NCBI RefSeq assembly: GCF_000829435.1
Contig: NZ_JXRP01000019.1
Coordinates: forward strand, 62,001 to 126,000
Direction: 5' to 3'
Origin: Jeotgalibacillus soli
GTDB taxonomy: Bacteria; Bacillota; Bacilli; Bacillales; Jeotgalibacillaceae
Length of the DNA stretch: 64,000 nucleotides
In this document: positions 28,666-40,286 of the stretch, in pieces
How the letters are laid out: every line of letters begins with the position of its first letter
How positions within the stretch are numbered: the stretch's first letter is position 1
Notes under the pieces: model-generated
Database searches by the model: none
What the model saw: only the letters and a program-made list of their open reading frames with translations
Told to the model about the DNA's origin: nothing
Program-made: the position numbers and the translations under genes

Positions 28666-29952
28666 TTAGACGAATATTGACTCCAAATCATCAAAGAAAT
28701 TAGGATAAGAAACATTAATGGCTTCCACATCATCGATGGTAACCTCATCATTTGCCAGTAAACCAGCGACAGCAAGCATCATTCCAATGCGATGGTCTCC
28801 TCTTGAATCCACATGTCCACCGTGGAGCTGAGTTGGACCATTGATGATCATCCCATCCGAAGTCGCCTCAATTGATGCACCAAGCTTTTTTAATTCTCCT
28901 ACTACTGCATCAATTCTGTTTGTTTCTTTTACTTTAAGTTCCTCGGCATCTTTTATAACAGTCGTTCCATGTGCTTGAGTCGCCAATAAAGCAATAATTG
29001 GAATTTCATCGATTAACCGAGGAATCACTTCTCCGCCAATCTCAGTTGCATTTAATTGACTATGGCGAATTACCATAGATCCTACTGGTTCTCCCGTTGA
29101 AAGCTTATGATCAATTGATAGATCAGCTCCCATTTTTTGCAGCACATCAATGATCCCTGTTCGAGTTGGATTCAACCCTACATGATCCAGTTTAATTACA
29201 CTATTTTTTGTGATGGCACCAGCTACTAGGAAAAAAGCTGCGGATGATATATCTCCTGGAACATTAACCTCTTGTCCAGTAAAGGTTTGCCCTCCCCTTA
29301 CCGTGATCACATTGCCGTCTCTTGATGCTTCCCCGCCAAATTGCTTGATCATTTGCTCAGTATGATCCCGCGTCCTCTCCGGTTCTACAATGGTTGTGGT
29401 GCCTTCCGCTTGTAGACCCGCAAAGATTACAGCAGATTTCACCTGTGCACTGGCATGAGGCATTGTATAGTTAAAGGCTTGAAGGTTCCCGCCACGAATA
29501 GATATTGGTGTGAATTGTGCATCTTCTCGCCCATCAATTTTCGCGCCCATTTCACGCAGTGGGTTGGTAACACGTTTCATCGGACGTTTTCCGATCGATT
29601 CGTCTCCAATAAGAACAGAATGGAATGGACGTCCCGCCAAAATACCCAGTAATAAACGTGTTGTTGTGCCTGAATTTCCCACATCAAGTATAGCAGAAGG
29701 CTCTTTTAAGCCATTCCAGCCTTTTCCGTGAACAACAATGGTATCCTCATTTTCATCTATTTCAATCCCCATTTTACGAAAGCAATCGATCGTGCTCAAA
29801 CAGTCCTCTCCCTTAAGAAAGCCACGAATGGTTGTCGTCCCTTCAGCAAGAGCTCCAAACATAATAGATCGATGGGAAATTGATTTATCACCAGGCACAC
29901 GTATGGTCCCATTTATTTGTTTATCTTTATATAAAATCGTTTTACCATTCAT
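28666..29952 (-). CDS. aroA: 3-phosphoshikimate 1-carboxyvinyltransferase (EPSP synthase; B. subtilis aroE)
   Basis: 428 residues; joins shikimate 3-phosphate and PEP. Signatures: [21 protein letters not shown] near the start, [15 protein letters not shown] and [18 protein letters not shown] near the end (class II-like, as in Bacillus). The second ATG (29952) has GAGG eight bases upstream and gives the usual length. Last gene of the supraoperon, 16 bp after tyrA. Confidence 0.95.
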   Translation of the reverse strand: MNGKTILYKDKQINGTIRVPGDKSISHRSIMFGALAEGTTTIRGFLKGEDCLSTIDCFRKMGIEIDENEDTIVVHGKGWNGLKEPSAILDVGNSGTTTRLLLGILAGRPFHSVLIGDESIGKRPMKRVTNPLREMGAKIDGREDAQFTPISIRGGNLQAFNYTMPHASAQVKSAVIFAGLQAEGTTTIVEPERTRDHTEQMIKQFGGEASRDGNVITVRGGQTFTGQEVNVPGDISSAAFFLVAGAITKNSVIKLDHVGLNPTRTGIIDVLQKMGADLSIDHKLSTGEPVGSMVIRHSQLNATEIGGEVIPRLIDEIPIIALLATQAHGTTVIKDAEELKVKETNRIDAVVGELKKLGASIEATSDGMIINGPTQLHGGHVDSRGDHRIGMMLAVAGLLANDEVTIDDVEAINVSYPNFFDDLESIFV

Positions 29953-29967
29953 TTCATTCACCTCGGT

Positions 29968-31071
29968 TTAGACAATAAATACTTCGTATGGTGTTTTTGT
30001 TGTAATACAGGCTTCTCCTCGACGCCGATCTTCTTCTGTTTGAAAACTAATAGAAAGGACACCATAAATATCTTCTCTTGTTTCCATTATACGTATGTTT
30101 ACGATACTTATTGCTTCACGGGCAAGTAGACCAGTTATTTCAGAAATGACCCCAGGATAATCAGGCACATCAACGAATAGGTCATAAAATGAGGGGATCG
30201 CCCCTTTATGTAAAATTGGCATATTATCCCGAAACTGTTTCGCTTCTTCAAAGTAATTGTAGATCGCTTCACTATTTTGTTCATCAAGCAGTTCTACAAC
30301 ATGAGACATTTCTTCCTGCCATTGAATTAGAAGCTCGCGCAAAACATCCAAATTATGCATCGTTATATCCCGCCACATGGTTGGATCAGACGAAGCAATT
30401 CTTGATAAATCTCTAAAACCCCCTGCCGCTAAGCTAGAAACAAGCGGCTGTTGCTGGTGATATTTTTTCACTTGATGAACCAATGATGATGCGACGATAT
30501 GCGGAAAGTGACTAACCATTCCGGTAATTTCATCATGTGCGGATGGTTCAACAATTAGAAACTTAGCTTTCGTGCCAGATAACCAGGCTTTTAATGTGTC
30601 AACGGCTTCTTTGTCAACGGATGGTTCAGGTGTGAGCAGATAAAATGCGTTCTCAAATAGAATGGCTTTGGCCGCAGAAACGCCGCTTTTATGAGAGCCA
30701 GCCATTGGATGACCTCCAATAAATGAAAGCCCTTTTCGAGAAAATGCATTTGCTTCCTGCATAATACGTTTTTTTGTACTTCCCACATCAGATATAATCG
30801 CCTGAGGAGAAATTACCCAGGTGCTCATTTCAGCTATAAGGCGTTCTGTTTGAGTGACAGGTGTACATAATAAGATCATATCTGCTTTCTTTACATCCTC
30901 TTTTAAGGAAATAGATTCTTTTGTAATCACGTCCATCGCTTTTGCAAGACGCATCTCTTTTTCATTTCGGTCATAACCAATAATGGTTGCATCAGGATGC
31001 TCCCGTCGGATTGCCAAACCTAGTGAACCGCCAATTAAACCTAGTCCTACGATTACGACTGTACCTTTCAT
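29968..31071 (-). CDS. tyrA: Prephenate dehydrogenase with C-terminal ACT domain
   Basis: 367 residues; NAD-dependent step to 4-hydroxyphenylpyruvate in tyrosine synthesis. N-terminal Rossmann loop VGLGLIGGSLGLAIRRE, substrate-site GGHPMAGSHKSGV, helical dimer domain with SSLAAGGFRDLSRIASSDP, and an ACT domain (about 295-367, VDVPDYPGVISEITGLLARE) that likely binds tyrosine for feedback. Sits between hisC and aroA. Confidence 0.95.
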   Translation of the reverse strand: MKGTVVIVGLGLIGGSLGLAIRREHPDATIIGYDRNEKEMRLAKAMDVITKESISLKEDVKKADMILLCTPVTQTERLIAEMSTWVISPQAIISDVGSTKKRIMQEANAFSRKGLSFIGGHPMAGSHKSGVSAAKAILFENAFYLLTPEPSVDKEAVDTLKAWLSGTKAKFLIVEPSAHDEITGMVSHFPHIVASSLVHQVKKYHQQQPLVSSLAAGGFRDLSRIASSDPTMWRDITMHNLDVLRELLIQWQEEMSHVVELLDEQNSEAIYNYFEEAKQFRDNMPILHKGAIPSFYDLFVDVPDYPGVISEITGLLAREAISIVNIRIMETREDIYGVLSISFQTEEDRRRGEACITTKTPYEVFIV

Positions 31072-31084
31072 CTCACCACACCTT

Positions 31085-32170
31085 TTACTGCTGAAGTAAC
31101 TCTTTTAAGACTTCTATAATTCTTGAATTTTGCTCAGTGGATCCAACTGTAATTCTTAGGGAAGTTGGAAATCCCAGTGCTTGTCCACTTCGCACGATAA
31201 ACCCTTGCTGTAATAATGCTCGAAACAGCTCATCTGCATCACGTTTGAAATCAATTAAAATAAAATTCCCTTGAGATGGATAATATTCAAGCGCTAACTC
31301 ATCACAAAAAGTGTAGTATTGTGCTAAGCCTTTTCGATTAGCCATTCGGCATTCGCTGACAAACGACTGGTCAGATACTGCGATTTCTGCTGAAACCTGA
31401 GCCAATACATTCGTGTTAAATGGTTCACGTACAGGTTCAATCGTTTGAATCAGCTCTTCAGATGCCATACCATAACCTACGCGAAATCCAGCTAAACCGT
31501 ATGCCTTTGAAAAAGTACGAGTAACAAGCAAGTTAGGATATTCACTTATAAGTGCAACCGCATCATAATAATCTGGTGCAATCACATATTCATAGTAGGC
31601 TTCATCTAAGACAATTAAGACATGAGAAGGAACCTTGTTAAGAAAGTCACGTAAATCATCGTTATTAATATACGTGCCTGTAGGGTTATTCGGGCTACAC
31701 AACCAAAGAACCGCTGTTTGCTCATTAATTGAAGTAAGCATATTCTTGAGATCATGCTCTCCCTTTATTAGCGGAATTTCAATTACTTCCGCCCCTTCAA
31801 TGATGGCATTATGGCGATACTGAGGAAAGGTTGGTACAGGCATAATCGTATTTTTACCTGGTTCAAGCAGCGCACGGGAGATGATTTGGATAATCTCGTC
31901 AGAACCATTTCCAAAAATAAATTGCTTTGGCTGCAAATGATAAAATCCAGCGAGTGAATCACGCAACTTAGTCGCATACCCATCTGGATAAATAGCATGA
32001 TTAACGCCATTTTCTTTAAACCAATCATCAATCTTAGGAGAAAAACCAAATGGATTTTCATTTGATGCAAGCTTTACGATATTATCTAAACCAAATTCCT
32101 TTTTCACTTCAGCCGCTGGTTTCCCAGGTTTATACGGTGTTAAATTACGGATTTGCTTTTTCCATTGCAT
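31085..32170 (-). CDS. hisC: Histidinol-phosphate / aromatic aminotransferase
   Basis: 361 residues; PLP class II aminotransferase. Signatures: KLASNENPFGFSPK, GNGSDEIIQIISR, CSPNNPTGTYI, VLDEAYYEYV and the PLP-Lys block RTFSKAYGLAGFRVGYG. In Bacillus this enzyme works in both histidine and tyrosine/phenylalanine synthesis, which explains its place before tyrA. GAGGTG six bases before the ATG. Here it follows aroH after only 62 bp, where B. subtilis has the trp genes. Confidence 0.94.
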   Translation of the reverse strand: MQWKKQIRNLTPYKPGKPAAEVKKEFGLDNIVKLASNENPFGFSPKIDDWFKENGVNHAIYPDGYATKLRDSLAGFYHLQPKQFIFGNGSDEIIQIISRALLEPGKNTIMPVPTFPQYRHNAIIEGAEVIEIPLIKGEHDLKNMLTSINEQTAVLWLCSPNNPTGTYINNDDLRDFLNKVPSHVLIVLDEAYYEYVIAPDYYDAVALISEYPNLLVTRTFSKAYGLAGFRVGYGMASEELIQTIEPVREPFNTNVLAQVSAEIAVSDQSFVSECRMANRKGLAQYYTFCDELALEYYPSQGNFILIDFKRDADELFRALLQQGFIVRSGQALGFPTSLRITVGSTEQNSRIIEVLKELLQQ

Positions 32171-32232
32171 TGATTACACCTCATTACAATAATAAAATAT
32201 TTACCTACGATATTCTGTCCTTACTTAACAGA

Positions 32233-32610
32233 TTATTTGCTAGACTTAGTATTCGCTAAATCTGGTCTTAAAACAATCGCTTGTTCTTGATAAATATGAT
32301 TGATTTCATCCTGAGGCTTAGCTGTATTTACATGCACCATGATACGAATACATAGTGGAAGCCCGCCTTGTACCGGAATTTCTTGCATGCACATAATCGG
32401 AACAAAATCCCAGTTCGAAAAATGACGAACAGCTTTGGCAGGAAAGGCCGTTGTGAGGTCAGGTGTTACTGAAATAAATAAGGAAGCTATATTCTCCGGT
32501 TTAATGCTGTTCTCCTCAATTAACTCTTTTAAAAGGTTTTCTGTTGCTGTAAGGATCAAATCTTCACGATCTTCCAATACCGTTGTCGCACCACGTATTC
32601 CGCGAATCAT
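32233..32610 (-). CDS. aroH: Chorismate mutase, AroH type
   Basis: 125 residues; monofunctional trimeric mutase making prephenate. Conserved Arg in MIRGIRGATTVLED (Arg near 7), SVTPDLTTAFPAKAVR, the Glu in CMQEIPVQGGLPLCIRIMVH with the active-site Arg. GGAGG six bases before the ATG at 32610 sets the start. Sits right after aroB. Confidence 0.95.
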   Translation of the reverse strand: MIRGIRGATTVLEDREDLILTATENLLKELIEENSIKPENIASLFISVTPDLTTAFPAKAVRHFSNWDFVPIMCMQEIPVQGGLPLCIRIMVHVNTAKPQDEINHIYQEQAIVLRPDLANTKSSK

Positions 32611-32611
32611 T

Positions 32612-33706
32612 TTATTCCTCCCTTCCAATTTGACGAATGAAGCGATCCGCTTCTTCCAATAGCTCTTTTGTGACTTTTTTCAGGTGAGGTACCCCTGTTT
32701 CTTCCAGCAAAACAAATCGTATTTCATTCGCAATGGTTTTTTTATCCTGCGCCATACGATCATATAATTTAGTGAAAGAAAGTTCTTCTGGTATGGATAA
32801 AGTATATCCTAGCCTCTGAATCCAATCGATAAACAGCGAAACATTAAAGTCACAGTGATTAACTTGTTTACTGATATATAACGCATAAACCACACCGACC
32901 ATAATAGCTTCTCCATGGGTCCATTTCCCGTACCCAGCAGCAGCTTCAATTGCATGCCCGTATGTATGACCAAAATTCAAATAGGCACGTACTCCGGTTT
33001 CTCTTTCGTCCTGACGTACAATCTCAGATTTAATCTGAACACCTTTTTTTAGACAATAAGCTAAAAATGAAGGTTCGATATCCTCAAGCGTAGAAAGATT
33101 TTTCATTAGTTCTTCTAGAAATGCAGGATCTGCAATCAATGCATGCTTGATTACTTCAGCAAAGCCTGATCTCACCTCTTTAATTGGAAGCGTACGAAGA
33201 AATGATAAGTCATACAGAACAGCGGACGGCTGATGGAAGCTCCCCACCATATTCTTCCCTAAAGGATGATTAATCGCTACCTTCCCGCCGACTGCACTAT
33301 CATGAGCTAAAATGGTAGTCGGAAGCTGAATAAATCGAATGCCTCTCATATAGGTCGCAGAAACAAAGCCAGCAAGATCTCCAGTCGCCCCGCCGCCACA
33401 TGCAATAATTAAAGAATGTCGGTCCAAGCCTGCTTCTAGTGCGGCACCTAAGCATTGTTGATATACATCAAAGGTTTTGGCTGCTTCTCCTGCCGGAATA
33501 ACATGCCAAAACACATGCTGATGGTTAGGTACATGTTCTTTAATCCGGCCTTCATATTGATCATACACAGCTTTATCGACAATATAGAAAACGGATGTCA
33601 CAGCAGGTGTTAAAGAAGCTACACGGGATGGTAATGAAAGTAGTACATTTTCACCTATCTCGACCGGGTAAGTCGCTTCACCTGCATGAACTTCGATAAT
33701 ATCCAT
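32612..33706 (-). CDS. aroB: 3-dehydroquinate synthase
   Basis: 364 residues; NAD- and metal-dependent second step of the shikimate pathway. Signatures: ACGGGATGDLAGFVSATYMRG (NAD loop), HDSAVGGKVAINHP, LNFGHTYGHAIE with metal His. The ATG at 33706 lies one base after the aroC stop; AAGGAG for aroB is inside the end of aroC, so translation is coupled. The 2-bp gap to the aroH start shows the same tight packing. Confidence 0.95.
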   Translation of the reverse strand: MDIIEVHAGEATYPVEIGENVLLSLPSRVASLTPAVTSVFYIVDKAVYDQYEGRIKEHVPNHQHVFWHVIPAGEAAKTFDVYQQCLGAALEAGLDRHSLIIACGGGATGDLAGFVSATYMRGIRFIQLPTTILAHDSAVGGKVAINHPLGKNMVGSFHQPSAVLYDLSFLRTLPIKEVRSGFAEVIKHALIADPAFLEELMKNLSTLEDIEPSFLAYCLKKGVQIKSEIVRQDERETGVRAYLNFGHTYGHAIEAAAGYGKWTHGEAIMVGVVYALYISKQVNHCDFNVSLFIDWIQRLGYTLSIPEELSFTKLYDRMAQDKKTIANEIRFVLLEETGVPHLKKVTKELLEEADRFIRQIGREE

Positions 33707-33707
33707 A

Positions 33708-34880
33708 TTAAAACTCCTTAGTATATTCTCGATATTGCGCGATCGAGACTTGAAGCTGTTCCATACGGTCACTTTCAAACTGTTCCGTTATCGCACACGC
33801 CAGCTCCCATGCAATGGCAGCCTCTGCAACTACTGCTGCAGCTGGTACCGCACAGCTGTCAGAACGCTCAATACTGGCTGTAAACGTTTCTTTTGTTTCA
33901 ATATCAACACTTTCAAGCGGCTTATACAGCGTTGGTATCGGCTTCATAACACCTCTTACTACTATTGGCATCCCAGTAGTCATACCGCCTTCAAACCCGC
34001 CTAGGCGATTGGACTTGCGTGTATAACCTTCTTCTTCAGACCAGATTATTTCATCATGGACCTGACTTCCAGGTAATCTAGCCATTTCAAAACCAAGACC
34101 GAACTCTACTCCTTTAAACGCATTAATACTCATAATGGCAGCAGCTAGCTTTGCGTCAAGCTTACGGTCGTAATGTACATAGCTACCGACACCCGCTGGC
34201 ATCCCTTCAACAACCACTTCTACAACGCCGCCAATTGAATCTCCATTTTTCTTAGCATTGTCAATTGCCTCTTTCATTTTTTCAGAAGCTAATGGATCAA
34301 CACATCGTACCTCACTTTTTTCTGAAAGCTCTTTAATTTCAGCCACAGATAATACTTTTGATGTGTCAGCCATTACACCGCCAATTTCTTTTACGTGACA
34401 GGAAATTGTAATTCCAAGGTCAGCTAGCAGCTTTTGAGCTACACCACCCGCTGCTACTCGAACAGTTGTTTCACGAGCTGATGAACGTTCTAAAACGTTT
34501 CTCATATCTCGATGACCATATTTAATACCACCGTTTAAATCCGCATGTCCTGGTCGAGGTCTTGTCACTTTTCTTTTAATTTCGTCGGCATCCGTATCAT
34601 CAAGGGGTTCAGCCCCCATTATCTTTGTCCAGTGTTTCCAATCATTATTTTCAACAACAAGCGCTACAGGGGATCCAAGCGTTTTACCATGCCGAACTCC
34701 ACTCATGATTTGTGCTTGGTCTGTTTCAATTTGCATTCTTCTTCCTCTGCCGTAACCCTTCTGTCTTCGTGCCAGATGCTGATTAATATCATCAGATACA
34801 AGGGATAAGCCCGCTGGGAGCCCTTCAATAATTGTTGTTAATTGAGGCCCATGTGATTCTCCTGCAGTTAAATATCTCAT
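33708..34880 (-). CDS. aroC: Chorismate synthase (B. subtilis aroF)
   Basis: 390 residues; FMN-dependent last step to chorismate. Signatures: [58 protein letters not shown] and [21 protein letters not shown] eight bases before the ATG at 34880; the open frame to 34922 has no site. First gene of aroC-aroB-aroH-hisC-tyrA-aroA. Confidence 0.96.
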   Translation of the reverse strand: MRYLTAGESHGPQLTTIIEGLPAGLSLVSDDINQHLARRQKGYGRGRRMQIETDQAQIMSGVRHGKTLGSPVALVVENNDWKHWTKIMGAEPLDDTDADEIKRKVTRPRPGHADLNGGIKYGHRDMRNVLERSSARETTVRVAAGGVAQKLLADLGITISCHVKEIGGVMADTSKVLSVAEIKELSEKSEVRCVDPLASEKMKEAIDNAKKNGDSIGGVVEVVVEGMPAGVGSYVHYDRKLDAKLAAAIMSINAFKGVEFGLGFEMARLPGSQVHDEIIWSEEEGYTRKSNRLGGFEGGMTTGMPIVVRGVMKPIPTLYKPLESVDIETKETFTASIERSDSCAVPAAAVVAEAAIAWELACAITEQFESDRMEQLQVSIAQYREYTKEF

Positions 34881-35022
34881 ATCACTTTCTCCCTTCAACT
34901 CGTTAAAGCAATTTTGATACAATATATCATACTTTCTATAAAAGTGTTAGTCAATCCATGCATGTTTACTCATCTTTTAAAATAAAAGGACAGTGAAGCG
35001 CAAACGTGTCCAACTGTTTAAA

Positions 35023-35811
<789 letters not shown>

Positions 35812-35906
35812 TCATTTATATTTAAATAATCCTATAGTAATAGTATAGAAAAAAAAGCTTATACACGCTATCTATTTTACAATACTCCTAAAAGTTTTAT
35901 ATAAAT

Positions 35907-35930
35907 AAAAAAAGCACCTGTTAAGGCGCT
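35907..35930 (-). terminator. Terminator of ndk
   Basis: Minus-strand AGCGCC (35925-35930) pairs with GGTGCT (35913-35918), loop TTAACA, then T7. It starts six bases past the ndk stop. Confidence 0.75.
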
Positions 35931-35936
35931 GTTTTG

Positions 35937-36383
35937 TTAGTAGATCCACTGGTCGGCTGCTCTTTCATAAGCAACAAATGCATCATTACCGAAAAACAAG
36001 GCAATTTCTCGCTCTGCACTTTCAAGTGAATCAGAACCATGAATGATATTTTTACCGACGGTTAAGCCAAAATCACCGCGTATGGTGCCAGGCTGTGCTT
36101 CACTCGGCTTTGTTGATCCCATCATTTGACGAGCGGTTTTTACTACATCTTCACCTTCCCACACCATTGCAAATATAGGTCCTGACGTAATAAAATCAAC
36201 CAACTCACCAAAAAATGGACGCTCAGTATGCTCTCCGTAGTGCTCCTTAGCAAGTTCATCAGAAATGATCATTAGCTTGGCACCAGCTAATTTAAAACCC
36301 TTTTTCTCAAAACGAGCGACAATCTCTCCAATTAATCCTCGTTGTACACCGTCTGGTTTAACCATTAAAAACGTTTTCTCCAC
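35937..36383 (-). CDS. ndk: Nucleoside diphosphate kinase
   Basis: 148 residues; phosphate transfer between NTPs and NDPs. Signatures: [20 protein letters not shown] and the active-site His in [18 protein letters not shown]. The GTG at 36383, seven bases after GGGGGG, gives the family N-terminus; the frame extends to 36398. Downstream of hepT, upstream of cheR. Confidence 0.95.
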   Translation of the reverse strand: MEKTFLMVKPDGVQRGLIGEIVARFEKKGFKLAGAKLMIISDELAKEHYGEHTERPFFGELVDFITSGPIFAMVWEGEDVVKTARQMMGSTKPSEAQPGTIRGDFGLTVGKNIIHGSDSLESAEREIALFFGNDAFVAYERAADQWIY

Positions 36384-36476
36384 GTCCCATCCCCCCAATT
36401 ATGTATAAATAACCCCTTAAAGGCCCCTTAAAAGAGTAACATTCATCAAGGTATTTGGCAACGTTTTCATTACAAA

Positions 36477-37439
36477 TTAATACTTTCTTTTTCCGATAAA
36501 TAATGCAATGTCACGAAGTGATTTTTTTGCCCGAGAAGAGGGGAGCTCGTCCAGCTCTATCAATGCCTTTTTCAAATAGCGCTGACTTAATTCACTTGCC
36601 CGTTCAACTGCACCGGAGGAGATAATTAAAGAAATAATCGACTCTAGTTCACCCCTCGGCATTACATCATGAACACGCTCTATCCTTTTCCTTAACGCAG
36701 GATTTTCAAGTGCATATAAAGCAGGCAATGTTACATTTCCTTGCAAAAGGTCTCCTCCTGCTGGCTTCCCAAGCTCTTCTTCTGTAGAGGTGAAATCAAG
36801 AATATCATCTGTAATCTGATAAGCCATCCCTACATAATAACCAAAACGAAATAAGCGCTCGTGTACATCAGGAGAAACCTTTCCCGAGACTGCACCTAGC
36901 TGACAGCTTACGGCGATAAGGAGGGCCGTTTTACGCTTAATGCGCCTTAAATAATCTCGTAGATTTTGATCGAAACGATATTTATCCTGAATTTGCGCAA
37001 TCTCCCCGATACAAAGCTCAACGATCGCGTTAGACAAGATTTGATGCGCAATTGGCTGCTCAATTTCAGTCATATAATCCAATGCTCTAGCAAACATGTA
37101 ATCTCCGGTGTACATCGCCACCTGATTATTCCATTCAGCTTTAATTGTTGTTCTGCCACGTCTAATCTCTGCATCATCAATGACATCGTCATGCACAAGC
37201 GATGCCATATGGATTAACTCTAAGGCTACTGCTACATTTTTGACCACGTGTATATCGTATTCTCCTGTTTTCGCTGAGAGTAATACAAAAACCGGACGAA
37301 TTCGTTTCCCCCCTGCCTCCAATAGGTGAAGAGATGCATCCTTCAATAAGGCCGTATCTGAATCAATTGCCATATTTAATTCTTTTTCGATCTCTTCTAT
37401 ATCCGTTTTTAGAAACGAATAAAGCATTTTCAGTTTCAT
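36477..37439 (-). CDS. hepT: Heptaprenyl diphosphate synthase component II
   Basis: 320 residues; catalytic trans-prenyltransferase subunit making the C35 side chain of menaquinone-7. First Asp-rich motif DDVIDDAEIRRGR and second DDILDFTSTEEELGKP, with GGKRIRPVFVLLSAK near the N-terminus. AGGTGG precedes the ATG. Needs HepS, encoded two genes upstream. Confidence 0.94.
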   Translation of the reverse strand: MKLKMLYSFLKTDIEEIEKELNMAIDSDTALLKDASLHLLEAGGKRIRPVFVLLSAKTGEYDIHVVKNVAVALELIHMASLVHDDVIDDAEIRRGRTTIKAEWNNQVAMYTGDYMFARALDYMTEIEQPIAHQILSNAIVELCIGEIAQIQDKYRFDQNLRDYLRRIKRKTALLIAVSCQLGAVSGKVSPDVHERLFRFGYYVGMAYQITDDILDFTSTEEELGKPAGGDLLQGNVTLPALYALENPALRKRIERVHDVMPRGELESIISLIISSGAVERASELSQRYLKKALIELDELPSSRAKKSLRDIALFIGKRKY

Positions 37440-37465
37440 TCGATTTCCACCTAGCTACACATTTT

Positions 37466-38176
37466 TTACTTCGATACTACTTTTTTAAATCCCATATGCA
37501 TGGCTGCTACTCCACCGCTAAATGGTTTATACTCAACAGAGCTGAAACCCGCTTCTTCAAAAAGAACAGCTAGCTCCTTCATACCCGGAAAGTCTTTAGC
37601 TGATTCCTGCAGCCAGGAATACTCTTGAAAACTTTTAGCGAATATTTTTCCGAAAAGCGGCATGATATACTGGAAATAAAGATAATAGCCTTGTCTGAAT
37701 ATCGGTATCGTTGGCTGAGACGTTTCTAGGCATACGGCCATTCCACCTGGTTTTAACACACGATTCATTTCCTTTAATACCTGTAAATAGTCAGGGACAT
37801 TCCGAAGCCCAAAACCAATCGTAACGTAGTCAAAAGAATGATCCTCATATGGCAGTTCCATTGCATTTCCGTGGACTAAGCTAATTTGCGGATACGATTT
37901 CACCTTTTCTTTACCGACGTTTAGCATATTTTCACTAAAATCGATACCAACTACACGTCCTTCTGTACCTGTAGCTTCAGCTAATGAAATGGTCCAGTCG
38001 GCAGTTCCGCAGCATACATCTAATGCAGAGAATCCTGCTTGAACGTTCATTCGTTTCATTGTTTCCTTACGCCATCTTACATGCTGCTTGAAACTAATAA
38101 CCGAGTTCATTTTATCGTATTGTCCATAAATCTTTTCAAAAACGTGGTGAACACGCTGTTCTTTAGTCGGTTGCAT
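37466..38176 (-). CDS. menG: Demethylmenaquinone methyltransferase
   Basis: 236 residues; SAM-dependent last step of menaquinone synthesis (UbiE/MenG family). SAM motif [32 protein letters not shown], and [15 protein letters not shown]. It lies between hepS and hepT, the usual hepS-menG-hepT order, with 2 bp after hepS. Confidence 0.95.
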   Translation of the reverse strand: MQPTKEQRVHHVFEKIYGQYDKMNSVISFKQHVRWRKETMKRMNVQAGFSALDVCCGTADWTISLAEATGTEGRVVGIDFSENMLNVGKEKVKSYPQISLVHGNAMELPYEDHSFDYVTIGFGLRNVPDYLQVLKEMNRVLKPGGMAVCLETSQPTIPIFRQGYYLYFQYIMPLFGKIFAKSFQEYSWLQESAKDFPGMKELAVLFEEAGFSSVEYKPFSGGVAAMHMGFKKVVSK

Positions 38177-38178
38177 AG

Positions 38179-38985
38179 CTACCCTTCCTCTGCATAAATT
38201 TTGGGACGTTCTGGTGAAGAGTGTAACAAAGTGAAAAGAGAGGGGATCGCACTTTGAATGTGATCAGGCAAAAGACGCAGCTTCTGCTCAAGACTTTCTT
38301 TCAGCTCATCAACAGCTTTCGCGTAGTAATCCCAAACCTTCCCTTCCACTGACGTAGTGCGGTCACCTTGTTGTGCAAGATAATTGCGCAGGAAAGAAAA
38401 AAGGATTGAATACTCCCCATGTTCGTAAAGTCTTTGTTCCCCAATTAATCGCTTGAGTACTAAAAGGTCCTCAGCAATATGGCTGAATTGCTCCAAACCT
38501 CGATGCTTATAAAACTTCGTAATAATGGCACTCTCAATTTTTTTCAGACTAGTAATAAATTCCTCAAGTGAAGTCATGTTCAGTGAAGCAAGTTCTATTT
38601 TTTGTTCATTAATTTCTTGAATAGCATGAGCTATACTCCGAATAAGCTTTATATCCGGAATTTTAGCTAGGATTTGATAGTATAGTCCACTGTAATAGTC
38701 TCCGGCTAACACAGTCAATTGACGAACCCGAAGCAGATCTTGCTGTTCCTTTGAAACCTTTTCATGAGTATCAAGCGCTGTTTGAATGAGCATAGCAGTT
38801 GAAACGTATGATCGATCAAGATCCGTAAAGCTTCCAATCATTTGATAGGGGAAAATGAGTAAAAACAGTCGATCTTTATCGATTAACGGTGCGCCAATGG
38901 ATTGTTGGAGGTAACCGTGACGAATTTGATCTTCAATGTATTGGAGCGTTTCTTCCATCCAATGATTTATTTCATTTGTCTTCAT
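38179..38985 (-). CDS. hepS: Heptaprenyl diphosphate synthase component I
   Basis: 268 residues, helical and soluble; the small non-catalytic subunit that sets product length in HepS/HepT. Family marks include [19 protein letters not shown] and the [17 protein letters not shown] block near residue 30. No prenyltransferase Asp motifs, as expected. First gene of hepS-menG-hepT. Confidence 0.88.
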   Translation of the reverse strand: MKTNEINHWMEETLQYIEDQIRHGYLQQSIGAPLIDKDRLFLLIFPYQMIGSFTDLDRSYVSTAMLIQTALDTHEKVSKEQQDLLRVRQLTVLAGDYYSGLYYQILAKIPDIKLIRSIAHAIQEINEQKIELASLNMTSLEEFITSLKKIESAIITKFYKHRGLEQFSHIAEDLLVLKRLIGEQRLYEHGEYSILFSFLRNYLAQQGDRTTSVEGKVWDYYAKAVDELKESLEQKLRLLPDHIQSAIPSLFTLLHSSPERPKIYAEEG

Positions 38986-39114
38986 CGGTTTTTCCCCACT
39001 CCCAACGTTTTCACGAATCTTTTATCGTGTTAAAGTGTTCTTTTCAGCACATATGATTATACCACAAGCAAATGATATGATGCTATTCGACTAAATGTGT
39101 TTTTAATTCTAGAG

Positions 39115-39162
39115 AAAAAAGACGGCAATCGAGGAGAAAGCTGTTACCCTCTTTGCCGACCT
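39115..39162 (-). terminator. Terminator of mtrB
   Basis: On the minus strand CGGCAAAGAGGG pairs imperfectly with CCTCGATTGCCG across a 10-nt loop, then T6. It separates folE-mtrB from hepS. Confidence 0.7.
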
Positions 39163-39202
39163 TTTTGTCCAATGTTATAAAAGATGTTAATGGCACTTGA
39201 AC

Positions 39203-39427
39203 CTATTTTTTCGATTCGCTTTCTAATTCTCCATGACTTGTTAAAATCGATGCTTTCCCTCGAACTTTAACAGCAGAGGTGTGATCAGTAAATTGCGCAA
39301 TCATCACTTCTCCTTTATCAAGCTTTTCAGAGTGATGAAACTTGGTATCTGTTCCACGGGTTAAACCAATGACACTTACACCATCTTCCAATGCTTTGAT
39401 TGCAACAAAATCTTTACCATGGGTCAT
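39203..39427 (-). CDS. mtrB: TRAP, trp RNA-binding attenuation protein
   Basis: 74 residues; forms an 11-mer that, with tryptophan bound, wraps GAG/UAG repeats in target leaders and causes attenuation. Matches the TRAP pattern [38 protein letters not shown] and [17 protein letters not shown], including the Lys/Arg RNA-contact residues (KVRGK). 41 bp after folE, as the mtrAB pair of B. subtilis. Its main target, the trp operon, is absent from its usual place in this window. Confidence 0.95.
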   Translation of the reverse strand: MTHGKDFVAIKALEDGVSVIGLTRGTDTKFHHSEKLDKGEVMIAQFTDHTSAVKVRGKASILTSHGELESESKK

Positions 39428-39468
39428 GATTAACGACTCCTTCTCTACATTTTGCTCACTGGCGATTT

Positions 39469-40095
39469 TTATGACTTCATCAAAGCGATTACTTCGTTTC
39501 GTTTTACAGAATCTTCTTCAAAAACACCTCTTGATGCAATGGTAATCGTCATCGCACCAGCTTTTTTTACACCACGCATTGTCATACACATATGCTCCGC
39601 TTCAACAATTACCATCGCACCATGGGGACTAAGCATTTCCATAATGGCATCAGCTACTGTTGAAGTAATACGTTCTTGGAGCTGAGGTCTGCGTGCAGTT
39701 GCTTCTACTGCTCTAGCAAGCTTACTTAAGCCCGTCACTTTTCCATCCTTGGGTAAATATGCTACGTGTGCTTTTCCGTAGAACGGAACTAGATGATGTT
39801 CACAAATAGAATAAAAAGGAATATCTTTTACAAAAACAAGTTCCTCATGTTCCTCATTAAAAACAGTTTTAAAATATTCCTTTGGATCAATATGCAAGCC
39901 TTCAAATACTTCTTCATACATTTTTGCTACACGCTTTGGTGTATCCAGTAATCCCTCTCGATTTGGGTCTTCACCAACCGCTTCAAGTATAAGCCTGACC
40001 GCCTCCTCAATTTGAGGAAGGTTCACTTTATATATCTTTTCTTCTTTATCTGATATCGTTGATTTATTATCTTCAGTTCGTTTCATATGAGTCAT
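39469..40095 (-). CDS. folE: GTP cyclohydrolase I
   Basis: 208 residues; first step of folate synthesis, also called MtrA in B. subtilis. Zinc Cys/His in [14 protein letters not shown] and [30 protein letters not shown] is the family core. The first 27 residues are a charged extension. AGGAGG nine bases before the ATG at 40095. Confidence 0.95.
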   Translation of the reverse strand: MTHMKRTEDNKSTISDKEEKIYKVNLPQIEEAVRLILEAVGEDPNREGLLDTPKRVAKMYEEVFEGLHIDPKEYFKTVFNEEHEELVFVKDIPFYSICEHHLVPFYGKAHVAYLPKDGKVTGLSKLARAVEATARRPQLQERITSTVADAIMEMLSPHGAMVIVEAEHMCMTMRGVKKAGAMTITIASRGVFEEDSVKRNEVIALMKS

Positions 40096-40225
40096 TCACT
40101 GTTTCCTCCTAAAACCATCTATTAGTCGAGTTTAAACCCTTTTAGATTCACTTCATCTTAGCATATGGGGTGATGTCGCGCAAAGCCTAGTGCTTCACTG
40201 TTTATATCGGTTATGCTATGTATTC

Positions 40226-40263
40226 CAAAAAAAGAGAAGACCGCACATTGTGCGGTCTTCTCT
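40226..40263 (-). terminator. Terminator of hbs
   Basis: Minus-strand AGAGAAGACCGCA pairs perfectly over 13 bp with TGCGGTCTTCTCT around a short loop, followed by T7. It starts about 24 bases past the hbs stop. Confidence 0.92.
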
Positions 40264-40286
40264 GCCATGACGCAAAAGGTATGTAC

